A stretch of 29,500 nt of DNA, from the NCBI GenBank assembly GCA_024741835.1, contig JAENRP010000074.1:140703-170202 (forward strand), read 5' to 3'. The DNA comes from Diplocarpon mali. Its lineage: Eukaryota > Ascomycota > Leotiomycetes > Helotiales > Drepanopezizaceae. The position numbers and the translations under genes are program-made. Below, piece after piece: positions 1 to 8,900 of the stretch. The first letter of the stretch is position 1. Every line of letters starts with the position of its first letter. The notes below the pieces were generated by a model that had not been told where the DNA came from, did not search any database, and saw only the letters and a list, made by a program, of their open reading frames with translations.

Positions 1-761
1 GGACAAGACCTGCCGGCGGTCTGGGCATGGATAGAAATCCATCCTTGTATATCTGTATGCTCACGAGCATGCATGCGGTGCACTTGCGGCTGAGCGATCT
101 GGGAGCCGGCGTTTGGGTTTGGATTGAAGGTTTGGAATGGGATGGGATGTTGGTGACTCGGGGGGTTTGGGACTCGGGCTTGGACTTGGGCTTGGACTCG
201 GACTCGGCGTTGTTGGTGCCACATGCATATCTGCGTTTACACACATACATAGACATATACATATATCGGAGAGGGAGGGAACGGAAAGGGCCCTCTCGCG
301 CATCTTTGACGCCACGACACGAGATTCCATGCCATGCAAGGACACGACGAGCAGCGAGAGAAGCCTCCCCGCCTAGGATTCTGCGCACCGTGTCACGCCG
401 TGGATGCGAATGCGAGGTTGGGGGGAACGAAGTGTGGCGTGGCGTGGTGGTGAGTGGTGGTGAGTGCCTCAGGTCCAAGGCGAGCAAGGCACGGGATGGG
501 GACTCGTCCGCGGGAGCCAAGGATTCGCCGTCTCGCCCGGCACCAGGACAGTCCAGGTGTGCAGGTGTGCACTCGAGGCTCTCGACCCGGTCACGCGACG
601 CGCGTCGCCGCATGCGGCCTGGCGCGCCGAGCCTCTTCCCCCAGGCTGTGTGGCCCGTGCGGTGCCTCCCAGTACAAGTAGCGCTCGGTGCCGGCGGCGC
701 CCCCTCCTCCCTCCTCCTCGCACCCCGTCGCAGGCCAGAGCGACATGTACACAACCCCACG
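1..761. other. Upstream region of the lipase gene, no gene supported
   Basis: The lipase reading frame stays open upstream to position 27, but the translation there is Arg/Gly/Ser-rich with no domain. I read it as GC-rich 5' flank and leader rather than protein. It contains a degenerate hexamer tract of GGACTC/GGGCTT type at about 170-205 and a run of GTGGT units near 440-465. I see no clear TATA box or other gene. Confidence 0.5.
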
Positions 762-2072
762 ATGCGTCTCTCCGGCCTTGGACCCTCCGCGCCCTGCCGC
801 GCTCTTACGCTGGCCGTGACCGTGGCCGTGACCGTGGCCGTGGCCGTCCCCCCGACGAGCGCCGCCCCCGCCCCCGCCACCGACAGAGCGAGCCCCCCGC
901 GCGCCCTCTTCGCCGAGCTCGAGGAGCTCGCGCGCGTCGTCGACATCGCCTACTGCGTAGGCACCACGGGCATCGCGCCCCCCTTCCTGTGCGCCGGCCG
1001 CTGCGCCGACTTCCCGGCCTTCGAGCTGGTGGACACCTTCAACACCGGCCCGCTGATGAGCGACAGCTGCGGCTACGTCGCGCTGGACCACGGCGCCGGC
1101 GGGCGCGACAGCGGCAGCGGCCGCGTCGTCGTCGCGTTCCGAGGCACGTACAGCATCGCCAACACGATCGTGGACCTGAGCACCGTGCCCCAGGAGTACG
1201 TGCCCTACCCCGGGCCGGAGGGCGCGGGCGCGGGCCGGGAGTGTCGGGACTGCACGGTCCATTCTGGCTTCTGGGCCTCCTGGCGGAACACCCGCGAGCT
1301 TGTGCTGCCGCACCTGTTTCGCCTGCGCGCCGAGCACCCCTCGTACGGCGTCTACCTCGTGGGCCACAGCCTCGGCGGCGCGGTGGCGGCGCTCGCGGGT
1401 CTGGAGCTTGATGCCGGGGGCTTCGCGCCCGTCGTCACTACCTTTGGGGAGCCGCGGATCGGCAACGCGGGGCTGAGGGCGTTTGTGGATGAGGTGTTTG
1501 GCCGTGGCGGGGACCGAGGGGATCGGGGCTGGGATGGGGATAGGTACCGGCGCGTCACGCACGTCGATGACCCGGTCCCGCTGCTGCCGCTCAGCGAGTG
1601 GGGATACCGGTCCCATGCCGGCGAGCTCTTCATCGCAAAGCCCGAGCTGCAGCCGGGCAGGGAGGATGTGAAGGTGTGTCTCGGGGATGAGGATGCGGAG
1701 TGCAGTGCCGGGGGAGAGGCGGGCGAGGGGAAGCTGGGGGAGCGGACTCATGCGCGTCTCGCTCGAGCCGCCGAGGCGTACCATGCGGAGCTACAAACCC
1801 ACGCTCGGGCTCGGGCTGGGGATGGAAATGACAGAGGAAATGGGACTACGAATATGGACACGAATGGGCACGATGAGCAAGGAGGGGCATCAGGCACGCG
1901 ATGGGGCATCCCGCTCCCGGCTCGGTATAAGCTGTGGCAGCTGTTCTTCGCGCACAGGGACTACTTCTGGCGCCTGGGACTCTGCGTCCCCGGTGGCGAC
2001 CCGCTGGATTGGGGGAGGGATAAGTATCGCTTTGGGGATGGAGAGGGGGGGGAGGTTAGGGCGGAGTTGTGA
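762..2072 (+). CDS. Secreted class-3 (Rhizomucor/feruloyl-esterase-type) triacylglycerol lipase
   Basis: This predicted 436-residue extracellular alpha/beta-hydrolase should cleave ester bonds of acylglycerols or related esters. The start at 762 was chosen because it gives an N-terminal signal peptide (Arg2, then a hydrophobic Val/Ala/Thr core at about 15-30, likely cut near 34-35). The FRGT motif lies at 126-129 and the nucleophile elbow GHSLGG at 201-206 (Ser203). The Asp motif HVDDPVPLLP puts the acid at Asp270. The His is probably His398 in AHRDYFWRLGLC, which matches the H-x-x-YF...GLC ending of the Rhizomucor lipase family. Nine cysteines outside the signal peptide suggest disulfides. 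Odd points are a low-complexity, charged and glycine-rich insertion at about 300-385 between the acid and the histidine, and a signal core encoded by 12-bp direct repeats (812-847). No intron is needed. The family call is firm; the substrate is unknown. Confidence 0.88.
   Translation: MRLSGLGPSAPCRALTLAVTVAVTVAVAVPPTSAAPAPATDRASPPRALFAELEELARVVDIAYCVGTTGIAPPFLCAGRCADFPAFELVDTFNTGPLMSDSCGYVALDHGAGGRDSGSGRVVVAFRGTYSIANTIVDLSTVPQEYVPYPGPEGAGAGRECRDCTVHSGFWASWRNTRELVLPHLFRLRAEHPSYGVYLVGHSLGGAVAALAGLELDAGGFAPVVTTFGEPRIGNAGLRAFVDEVFGRGGDRGDRGWDGDRYRRVTHVDDPVPLLPLSEWGYRSHAGELFIAKPELQPGREDVKVCLGDEDAECSAGGEAGEGKLGERTHARLARAAEAYHAELQTHARARAGDGNDRGNGTTNMDTNGHDEQGGASGTRWGIPLPARYKLWQLFFAHRDYFWRLGLCVPGGDPLDWGRDKYRFGDGEGGEVRAEL
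812..847 (+). repeat. 12-bp tandem repeat coding for the lipase signal-peptide core
   Basis: Three consecutive 12-bp units of type GGCCGTGACCGT (the last is GGCCGTGGCCGT) encode the alternating Ala/Val/Thr hydrophobic core of the lipase signal peptide. Gain or loss of a unit would lengthen or shorten the core by four residues without a frameshift. Confidence 0.7.
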
Positions 2073-3001
2073 AGAAGGGCTAGGGCAGGGCAGGGGAGGG
2101 CAGGGCAGGGGAGGACAGGGGACGGGGACGGGGAGGGGACGCAAGGGAACGGAAATTGGAAATGCATACCGTGTTGTACAGTACGAGGACCGTTTGGGAC
2201 GGGCGTTGGACTGGACTTGGGATTCTGAAGGGCCTTGGCTGGGGTTGCTTGGGATAGCGATTGTGCCTCGTGCAAGCAGATTGGGACCGGCGGGGTGAGG
2301 CGGAGGGGGGCGAACGAGAGGGGTCAGAATTATCCACATCCGAAATCGAAAGGGTTGCGTTTTCGCCCCCTCGTGCCTCGGGCCTGTGGGTCTGCGAGTC
2401 CCTGTCGCGGCTGGCGGCCCGTCGGCGGCCGGCGATGCGAATGCGGGTCGGTGGAGCCGGATGCAGATCTCGGCGTCGGCGGAGGTGCAGGCCTGGGCCC
2501 GAGGACGGCGACGGGCCGGCTCCAGCACCCCGGGCGCCGGGCGTCGCTCCGATCCGATGCACCGCGTCCCTGGGCCGCGGCCGAGGCCGAGGCCGAGGCC
2601 GAGGCGGGAGTCGAGAGGCTCACGGGGCTTGGCAGGTTCTATAGCATAAACCTCTTCCTACTTGAAATTTGTGTGTTGATACCGATTTCCTAAAATCTTG
2701 TTGATACCTTGGTACTTCTCTGACACTCTTCGACTCGACTCTTTCGATTACAGCCTTGGCTCGTCACGCCTTGGACTTGGTGCTCAAAGGGGGAAATACA
2801 CTCCCTCTGATCAGAAGTAGCTCAAGGGAGTTGTGCGAACCGCTCAATGGGAAAAGCAGCCAGACGTACAGCTACCCCGGAGAGAATCAAACAAGCGAGA
2901 TTTAAAGCCTTGCTCTCTGGGATACGCCGTGGGTACTAATTGGCTACGAGTCGTACAGGGGTTGATCGCGGGTATTGGTTCATATACACGCTCGTGTGGT
3001 C
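2073..3001. other. Intergenic region with G-rich and simple repeats
   Basis: No gene is supported here. Positions 2073-2145 are a strongly G-rich tract of GGGCA/GGGGA units that could form G-quadruplexes on the plus strand. Positions 2578-2604 hold four GCCGAG-type units. After about 2640 the base composition turns sharply toward AT, marking the edge of the repeat-rich segment. Confidence 0.5.
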
Positions 3002-3312
3002 GGCTTGTAGTTGCTTTGTGGGTATTGGCTGTAGTAATATAATACTATTGTAGTATGATGTCGATATATGGTGGGTTGTAGAGTTGGTCACTGTGGTTCT
3101 AGTCGGGAGATGTTGAAGGCTGTGAATCGTTGTAGGTAATTCAAAAAGATGGTGGATTATTAGGCTGGCCTGTTATAAGTGTTGAAAATCCCTAGTGTAT
3201 AGTTGGCTTATAGTTGCTTTATGGTTATTAGCTGTAATGATACTATTGTAATATGATATTAATATCTATTAGGTTGCGTAGTTGGTCACTGTAGTTCTGT
3301 TTAAGAGATGTT

Positions 3313-3317
3313 GGAAG
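3313..3317. repeat. Left target-site duplication (GGAAG) of the copia relic
   Basis: GGAAG immediately precedes the LTR end TGACAG and is repeated immediately after the distal end CTAACA at 4566-4570. The uninterrupted repeat copy near 4760 reads GTTGGAAGGCTG, which is the expected empty site. Confidence 0.8.
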
Positions 3318-3395
3318 TGACAGAATCTAAAGATGTAGATTCGAGTTCTATGAGCTGAAGGAGTATATATACAAGGTAGGCTTACTAAGCCTTAG
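3318..3395 (-). repeat. Truncated copia LTR, U5-side 78 bp
   Basis: It aligns with the first ~78 bases of the complete reverse LTR at 4439-4565, both starting TGACAGAATCTA. It then stops abruptly at CTTAG, where pol sequence of opposite polarity begins. The U3 half is missing. Confidence 0.75.
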
Positions 3396-3403
3396 CACGA
3401 CAT

Positions 3404-3882
3404 ATGGCGACCCCTTTACAAGATCACCTCCAAGCTACGAAACCCCTCCTACGATACCTACAAAAGACCGCCGAAGACGGAATTACTTCGTACAGGGTGT
3501 AATAATCTGAGGTTCCCTGTCTGTGCACACTAGATTCTTGGCAATGCTGCTTTTATTGAATTCCTTAGTATTTTGTATAGCCAACTTTTGCGTCAATTAC
3601 TGCTTTATATCTATTTAGCATTTCCCTAATCAAATCTCTAATTATCTTAACTGTTGTTGATTCCTAAGCTTCAAATACCCCCTGTCGAAACCCCTGCACA
3701 AAAGAAAGTTCTAGTATAGCGCATAGATAGAAAACCTCAGATTATTTCCCCATGGACTAAGTACATATGGTAAAGGCGAAGCAAATCAATTCGACGCCTA
3801 TACAGATGCTACATGGGCTACAGAGAACGATAGGAAGTCATTTCAAGGTTGGCTTATTAAATATAATGGAGGAGTTGTTAGC
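3404..3882 (+). pseudogene. Copia pol fragment: end of reverse transcriptase and start of RNase H
   Basis: The first part (3404-3502) reads HLQATKPLLRYLQKTAEDGI, matching the HL.AAKR.LRYLKGT..GI signature that ends the copia reverse-transcriptase region. After the Tc1/mariner insertion, 3745-3882 reads GLSTYGKG followed by AYTDATWATENDRKSFQGW and ends at GGVVS. This is the start of the copia RNase H domain (YSDADWA..DRKS.SG.....G..VSW). The two parts are one base out of frame once the insert is removed, a stop lies between them, and RNase H is cut off by the inner LTR. It is a non-functional relic; the family call is firm from motifs. Confidence 0.8.
3505..3742 (-). mobile_element. Tc1/mariner relic with terminal inverted repeats and transposase C-terminus
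   Basis: The 238-bp element is flanked by TA (3503-3504 and 3743-3744) and has inverted ends ATCTGAGGTT/AACCTCAGAT. Further inward the arms still pair but differ by C/T and G/A transitions. On the minus strand it encodes IRDLIREMLNRYKAV, then IDAKVGYTKY and a stop, the typical C-terminus of Tc1-type DDE transposases (W..I....I..LI.SM..R..AVI.AKGG.TKY). An in-frame TAG replaces the usual Trp codon upstream. Most of the transposase is deleted, so this is a MITE-like derivative inserted into the copia pol fragment. Confidence 0.8.
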
Positions 3883-4008
3883 TGTTAGAAATATACAAGG
3901 TACGGAGATTGCGTACGGAGCGGAGACTAAGGCTTAGTAAGCATACCTTGTATATTTATACTCCTACAGCTCCCTTGGACTCAGAGTCTACACCTTTAGA
4001 TTCTGTCA
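3883..4008 (+). repeat. Complete copia LTR, plus orientation
   Basis: A 126-bp LTR beginning TGTTAGAAATATAC and ending TTCTGTCA. It is directly followed by TAGTAGCAATTCC, which resembles the initiator-Met tRNA primer-binding site TGGTAGC with a G-to-A change. This fixes the LTR polarity. It is nearly the exact reverse complement of 4439-4565. Confidence 0.75.
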
Positions 4009-4143
4009 TAGTAGCAATTCCTAGAATCTATTAACAACTCGATCACTCTTATCAATTGAAAAGAACCTTCGAACCTGCTTTTTAGCAAACACAACCATAC
4101 AACACCTCTTTACACATACCCTTACACACACACACCTACTTTC

Positions 4144-4251
4144 TCCTTTTGGAGAGCTAAAAGGCTTAACTCCATTGAAGCGTACTTAGAACGTACTGAA
4201 GATCTGTCAAAAATTCTCAGCGTCGTTGTTCTTGGTGATCTTCTCAGCCAT
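4144..4251 (-). pseudogene. Possible copia gag start (minus strand)
   Basis: Downstream of the minus-strand LTR and leader, an ATG at 4251-4249 starts MAEKITKNNDAENF and then a stop. The frame continues open for short pieces. Its position at the end of the leader and the MAEK-like opening suit a gag start, but the fragment is too short and broken for a domain match. Confidence 0.4.
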
Positions 4252-4438
4252 TATATCGAGTCGGGGTTGTAGTTGAAAAGGGGGTAAAGAATAGGGGTAA
4301 AGGGAAAGAATGTGTGTATGTGTAAGGGTATGTATAAAGAGGTGTTGTATGGTTGTATTTGCTAAAAAGCAGGTTCGAGAGTTCTTTCCAATTGATAAGA
4401 TTGATTGAGTTGTTAATAGATTCTAGGAATTGCTACTA

Positions 4439-4565
4439 TGACAGAATCTAGAGGTGTAAACTCTGAGTTATATAAGCTGAAGGAGTATATATACAAGGTA
4501 GGCTTACTAAGGCTTAATCTCCGTACCTTGCGTACGCAATCTCCGTACCTTGTATATTTCTAACA
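4439..4565 (-). repeat. Complete copia LTR, minus orientation
   Basis: A 127-bp LTR beginning TGACAGAATCTAG and ending ATTTCTAACA on the plus strand. It is followed by the GGAAG duplication. The sequence just inside (GGAATTGCTACTA) is the reverse complement of the primer-binding-site region, so on the minus strand this is a 5' LTR. Confidence 0.75.
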
Positions 4566-5055
4566 GGAAGGCTGTAAATCATTATAGGTAACTTGAAACG
4601 ATGTCGCATTACCTGACTGGCCTATTATAAGCGTTGAAAATCCCTAATGTATAGTCGGCTTATAGTTGCTTTATGGTTATTAGCTGTAATAATACTCTTG
4701 TAATATGATGTTGATATATGGTGGGTTGTTGAGTTAGTTACTGTGGTTTTATCTAGAAGATGTTGGAAGGCTGTAAATCATTGTAGGTAACCTAAAACGA
4801 TGTCGGATTACTAGACTGGCCTGTTACTTCACGCGTGGAAAATCCCCAGGTCAGATCGGGCAACGACGGTAAGTTGGGTACGATGCAGGTGATGCGTCAA
4901 CACGACGCTTCTCATAGACTATCATGCTTTCATGCAGCTGACTCTACACCTTTCCAACTACATCTGTCGATTCGACACCTCTTCCATCCGATCCCTTTGA
5001 CTCGACACCTCTTCCATACTGCAAGCAAGAGATGCAACACAGTTGGCAGAAGTAG

Positions 5056-5930
5056 GGAAGTACAGAGGCTCTCGGAAACGAGCTGTTGGAAGTGGATTAT
5101 CGTCACTGCTACCAGGAACGAGTACGATTCTATGCAAGATTCGTCTGTGACTACGTTATCAGAGACGGGTGCTTTTCTTCCAGGAAAGTACAGGAAATCA
5201 CAGCAAGACTCTCGGTAACTCTACTTCTCCTGCAACTCATCTTTCTTATCCTACACCTTCCTCTCCCTCTCCATTTTTTTCAAAATTGATACCACACGAG
5301 GCATTAGGCCTTGTTCTAACCGCGTTCCGTCGTTAAGGAATGTCACAGCTTTTTACTACGATACAACGTCAAGAAGATCTACGAGGCCGCGGCGCACGAT
5401 TCGCAACACACCCATATACATTTCCGGCGACGATAAAACCACTCTGCTAGGCGAAGCGCCGGGGCTTGCATTGTCCATCGATGACATCAGCCCTCGGCCG
5501 AAGAAGCGGATACGAACCGGAGCAAAGCTGAAGAAGTACGTGGTCAGCGCCAGCGACACAATGGATCAAGCGATGATGGAAAATTGCCTGCTGGGTCCTC
5601 GCAGGTGCAATTCGCTGTCTCGTCGCTCGCAGAGTCGATGCGAAGCTCGGTGGATTGCGCGATCGAGACAGCGGTCAAGGAAATGGCGGCTGCGAAGCGC
5701 AGCGAGGATGGACAGTAAGCAACTGCGCTGATCTTGTGTCCGATTGACCAGAGGCTGATAAAGAACCTTGGGATCTTCTGTAGACAAGAAAAACATCCCC
5801 CCTTGGAAGCAGCTCGAGCCATGTTGAACAGAGTCTCCTCCGACCTCCACTTCCAATCCTCAGCCGCAACATGTTGGGTCTACATCTCACTTCGATCATC
5901 ATCAGGGTTCGTATCCACGAGCGAATAGGC
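5056..5930 (+). pseudogene. Coding-like stretch, possibly a broken multi-exon gene of unknown function
   Basis: Several pieces look protein-like but do not join cleanly. Positions 5056-5215 read ELLEVDYRHCYQERV and on to ARLS, followed by GTAACT. Positions 5320-5560 are open and read YNVKKIYEAAAHDS, then GEAPGLALSIDDISPRPKKR, the last part resembling a nuclear-localisation signal. From about 5550 the more protein-like frame shifts by one base (LPAGSSQVQFAVSSLAESMR to EDGQ). A possible intron at 5714-5782 (GTAAGC...CTGTAG) leads to PPLEAARAMLNRVSSDLHFQ and a stop at 5927. I recognise no domain. It may be a decayed gene, a gene with introns I cannot place, or chance. Confidence 0.25.
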
Positions 5931-8900
5931 CGGATGCTCTCTGCCTGACCAAGTAGATACACTCAACCCAAGCTCGCACACACTACAAAGCGACCAGCCT
6001 GATATGGTGCTGCCGCAGATCGAGTATCTGCCCCGACAACCTACGCAGCAGCTACTTCTTACCAACCATGGCACTCCCCCAGCCCTGCGTTGCCTTGCTT
6101 ACATCCGCAATCTACCCTCAACTCATCCGTACCTCAGTCCAATCAGTGCCCACAGTCGTGCGCTTTGAAAGCTCATCACCATGGTAAAATCCTCGGATCG
6201 CCTTCTGGCCCATACCAGCTGGCAGCCGCTCAATTAGGCATGGGAGAATCTGGCAACATCATCACCAGCTTCTCAAAAAGGGCATCAGAAGGATCTCTGA
6301 TATGTGGAGATCATGAGCCATCTCGCTATCCATCCACACATCCATCCGGAATCACCCGTGCGCAACGCACCAAGGTGGCATGAACCCGTCAGGGACCTGT
6401 GACATGCCAAAAGCTCAAAAACATAGCAAACTCGCAGAGATGGCGCGCTTCGCAAGACCAGATCGAACGCAGAATGAGGCTCACATCGGCCATCGGCGAT
6501 AAATACACCACCTGGATGAACGCCCTTTTCATGAGGAAGACATCGAGTGAGAACGGATTTCGCAATGGCTTTCGGTCAAACAAGTCACCAGCAGAAGAAA
6601 GGCTGCTTACAGTGTGGCTGTAGGAGAGAAGAAGAATACCGAGGACCGATGGAAGAAAACCAACTGGCCATTGCGAGGAAACCTCCGAAGGCTAGTACCA
6701 GCACGAATTGGAAACCCAAGAGCCCTCGCTCAAAGCGGAACCTCGATGAAATGGTGGCAGGGCCCGTGGGTTGCGCTGCGGCCCAGATTGGTGCTGGTTT
6801 GTATCCGCTGATTATATGTTTGCGCGAAATTTCACGGGAGTGGTTACCTGAATATACGGTTGGCATTTAATTGAAGTTCCCGTCAACCGCTTCTTGTTTT
6901 TGTGCCTCGTTCATGTCATGTTTTGTCCCTACCATCAATAGTTTGACTCGTTGCTTGGTAGGTTGCACTCCACGCAGGCGCGCATACCCATACAGAGAAA
7001 CCCATCCAGCCTGCCTCTACACCAACAGGAGCGGATGGGAGACTTCCAGAGGATAAACAGCGCAAGATTCGAATCTTTCGTTATTACCCACGCAAATCTC
7101 CCAGGCTGTTGGTGTGTTTAGGAAGCCACTAAACTTTCTCTAGGGCCATTGCCCCCACGATTCTTATGAAACGCAGATTATCAGTTGTCGTCCGACAGTT
7201 CGGAAAGGGGCACCACTCTCAGGCCTGCTGCTGGCGGTGGTGATCGATAACCACAGATTCATAAAGAATCGAGCGCAAACGCTCGTATCCGCATTCTGAC
7301 TCGAGCAGAGATGTCGCGACATCTGATCTGGGTGCCAGCTACGAACAATCAACGCTACGCACAGCAGCAAGGGAAGCAAATCTCCTGCAAACCCTGGCGA
7401 GTCTCGTTTGATACACGCGGCCTGGCCAGTTGAGTGCCACCCCCTATCTCCCCTGGCACGCGCCACTCGTGTGCCTAGATGCTGGCTGCTACCAGCCCTC
7501 CGCTAACGGCTTGAAGCGTTCCGTTTTGATGGATTTGGCATGTATCGGGTTCGTATGGGGTAAAGCTGGCGCTTTTGAATATGCCAGATTGAACATGCCA
7601 GATAAGAAACAAGTGGTGAATAATCCACCTAGAAAAAAAGATGGCTGGGGGGGATAAGCCATAATAATCAGAGTCAACGAGGTTTTGCCAATTTGCTCGA
7701 GGCTTAATACCACACAGCTGTTTAATCATACATGTGAAGCAAAAATTGGCTGGAAATATATGATTTCAGTAATTGTTGGGTTTATTGTGTACAAGAGATT
7801 GCTAAGCTTAGCTCAAGAAAGCACAGGGTGATTTACTCCAAGCTAGTATATCATATGCCAATACGTGAGTAACAACTTCTCTCTTAGCATTCACTCTGCC
7901 ATGTACCCTGCATAGTATTGGACGGGTAATTTGCGACGGAGACAGGTCTGGAATGTATGATTTCTAGCAGCGGTCAAGGCAAACCAACTATCATTCGTGC
8001 CGGACGAGTATACCTACCTGTAGGTACGAAGCAACTAGATGCATTACGTAACACCCCCCTTAGACCACCTCGCTTAACGCCATCGACGTCCAACGACATA
8101 CCCTGCGCCGGGTGTTTGGAATAACTACGGTCCTACGGCCGTGGAAACCACGGAGCTCGGATTTCCAGCAGAGCGCATCTCGCGCCGTCTTCGACCGCCG
8201 ACTTACTCGCAAGCGCAGGTGTCGGATCCTGTCGTTCGTCCGAGGTTCACCGCGCCCTACCAAGCGCAACTCTGCTGTACAGAAACAGGTGTGAAACGGC
8301 TGACCCCGCCGACCAGAAGATCGTGCTCGGGTCGTAACTCTTACTCGTACCGTGTTGCTGCGTAGCGTTGCGGCCCCTTGGCGCCTAGAAAATCTGCTTC
8401 GCGACCGGTAGGCGAGTGCATGGTCCAGTGCTTAAGAATAGCTACAGTAAGTACGGGTGCTCTGTAAACATCTGCCGGTATCAAGTAAGAGAGCATATTG
8501 GCGAGGAAGCAAGGCAGCCGTTGAGAGGAATACAGCCGGCGACTCTACACCTGTACGCGGTGTCTCCTGAGAATCAGATCCTTTTCGGATAGTCTCCCAA
8601 GCTGAGATTGAGTCCTTTCGATTGCGACATGTTAACCCCCAAGTCGAGTAAAGCTAGGGCTTTGCAAACGCTCCGAAATCAGAAAATTCGACGCCCTCTT
8701 GCAAATACCTTTTTGCGTTCAATCTCTACTTACATACTCTAAGATCATTGCAATATGTACTTATTGCTAGAGGGAGGGCTTGGTGATAATTAGAAGGGGC
8801 AATATGGCAGGTTATGTACGTAAGGAAAACAGAGGAGAAGGATGATTTCAAAGCTTTGTAGCTTTAAGAATTGTTCTAAGAGGTTTACTCGAAAGCTAAA

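Larger units (their letters stand above)
3318..4565 (-). mobile_element. Rearranged Ty1/copia LTR retrotransposon relic
   Basis: The element is bounded by 5-bp direct repeats GGAAG (3313-3317 and 4566-4570). The order is: a truncated reverse LTR (3318-3395), plus-strand pol fragments (3404-3882), a complete plus-strand LTR (3883-4008) with its leader, a 159-bp spacer, then the leader and LTR again in reverse (4303-4565). Both outer LTR ends are in minus orientation, while the pol fragment and the inner LTR are in plus orientation. The simplest reading is a minus-strand element whose interior was replaced or inverted, for example by autointegration or template switching before insertion. Stops and frameshifts make it inactive. 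Confidence 0.8.
3883..4565. repeat. Large inverted repeat, ~260-bp arms and 159-bp spacer
   Basis: The left arm (3883 to about 4143) and right arm (about 4303-4565) are inverted copies of LTR plus 5' leader. The spacer holds the start of a minus-strand gag-like frame. The arms differ at scattered sites, mostly transitions. Confidence 0.8.
3002..4850 (+). repeat. ~203-bp tandem repeat, about 2.8 copies, split by a copia insertion
   Basis: A unit beginning GGCTTATAGTTGC occurs at 3002 and 3205 (period 203) and again at 4657. The second copy is interrupted at 3318-4565 by an LTR element and resumes at 4566-4656 (about 199 bp without the insert). The third copy runs to about 4850 and then degenerates. 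The copies differ mainly by G/A and C/T changes. No coding potential is visible, so it resembles a non-coding minisatellite or the remains of a larger repeat family. Confidence 0.75.

Noticed and set aside
591..1784. 397-codon minus-strand frame opposite the lipase
   Set aside because: It is an antisense shadow of a GC-rich gene. The translation is Ala/Gly/Arg-rich with no domain, while the plus strand has complete lipase motifs.
6068..6187. 39-codon frame in good start context (ACCATGG)
   Set aside because: Too short, no signal or domain, and no supporting neighbours.
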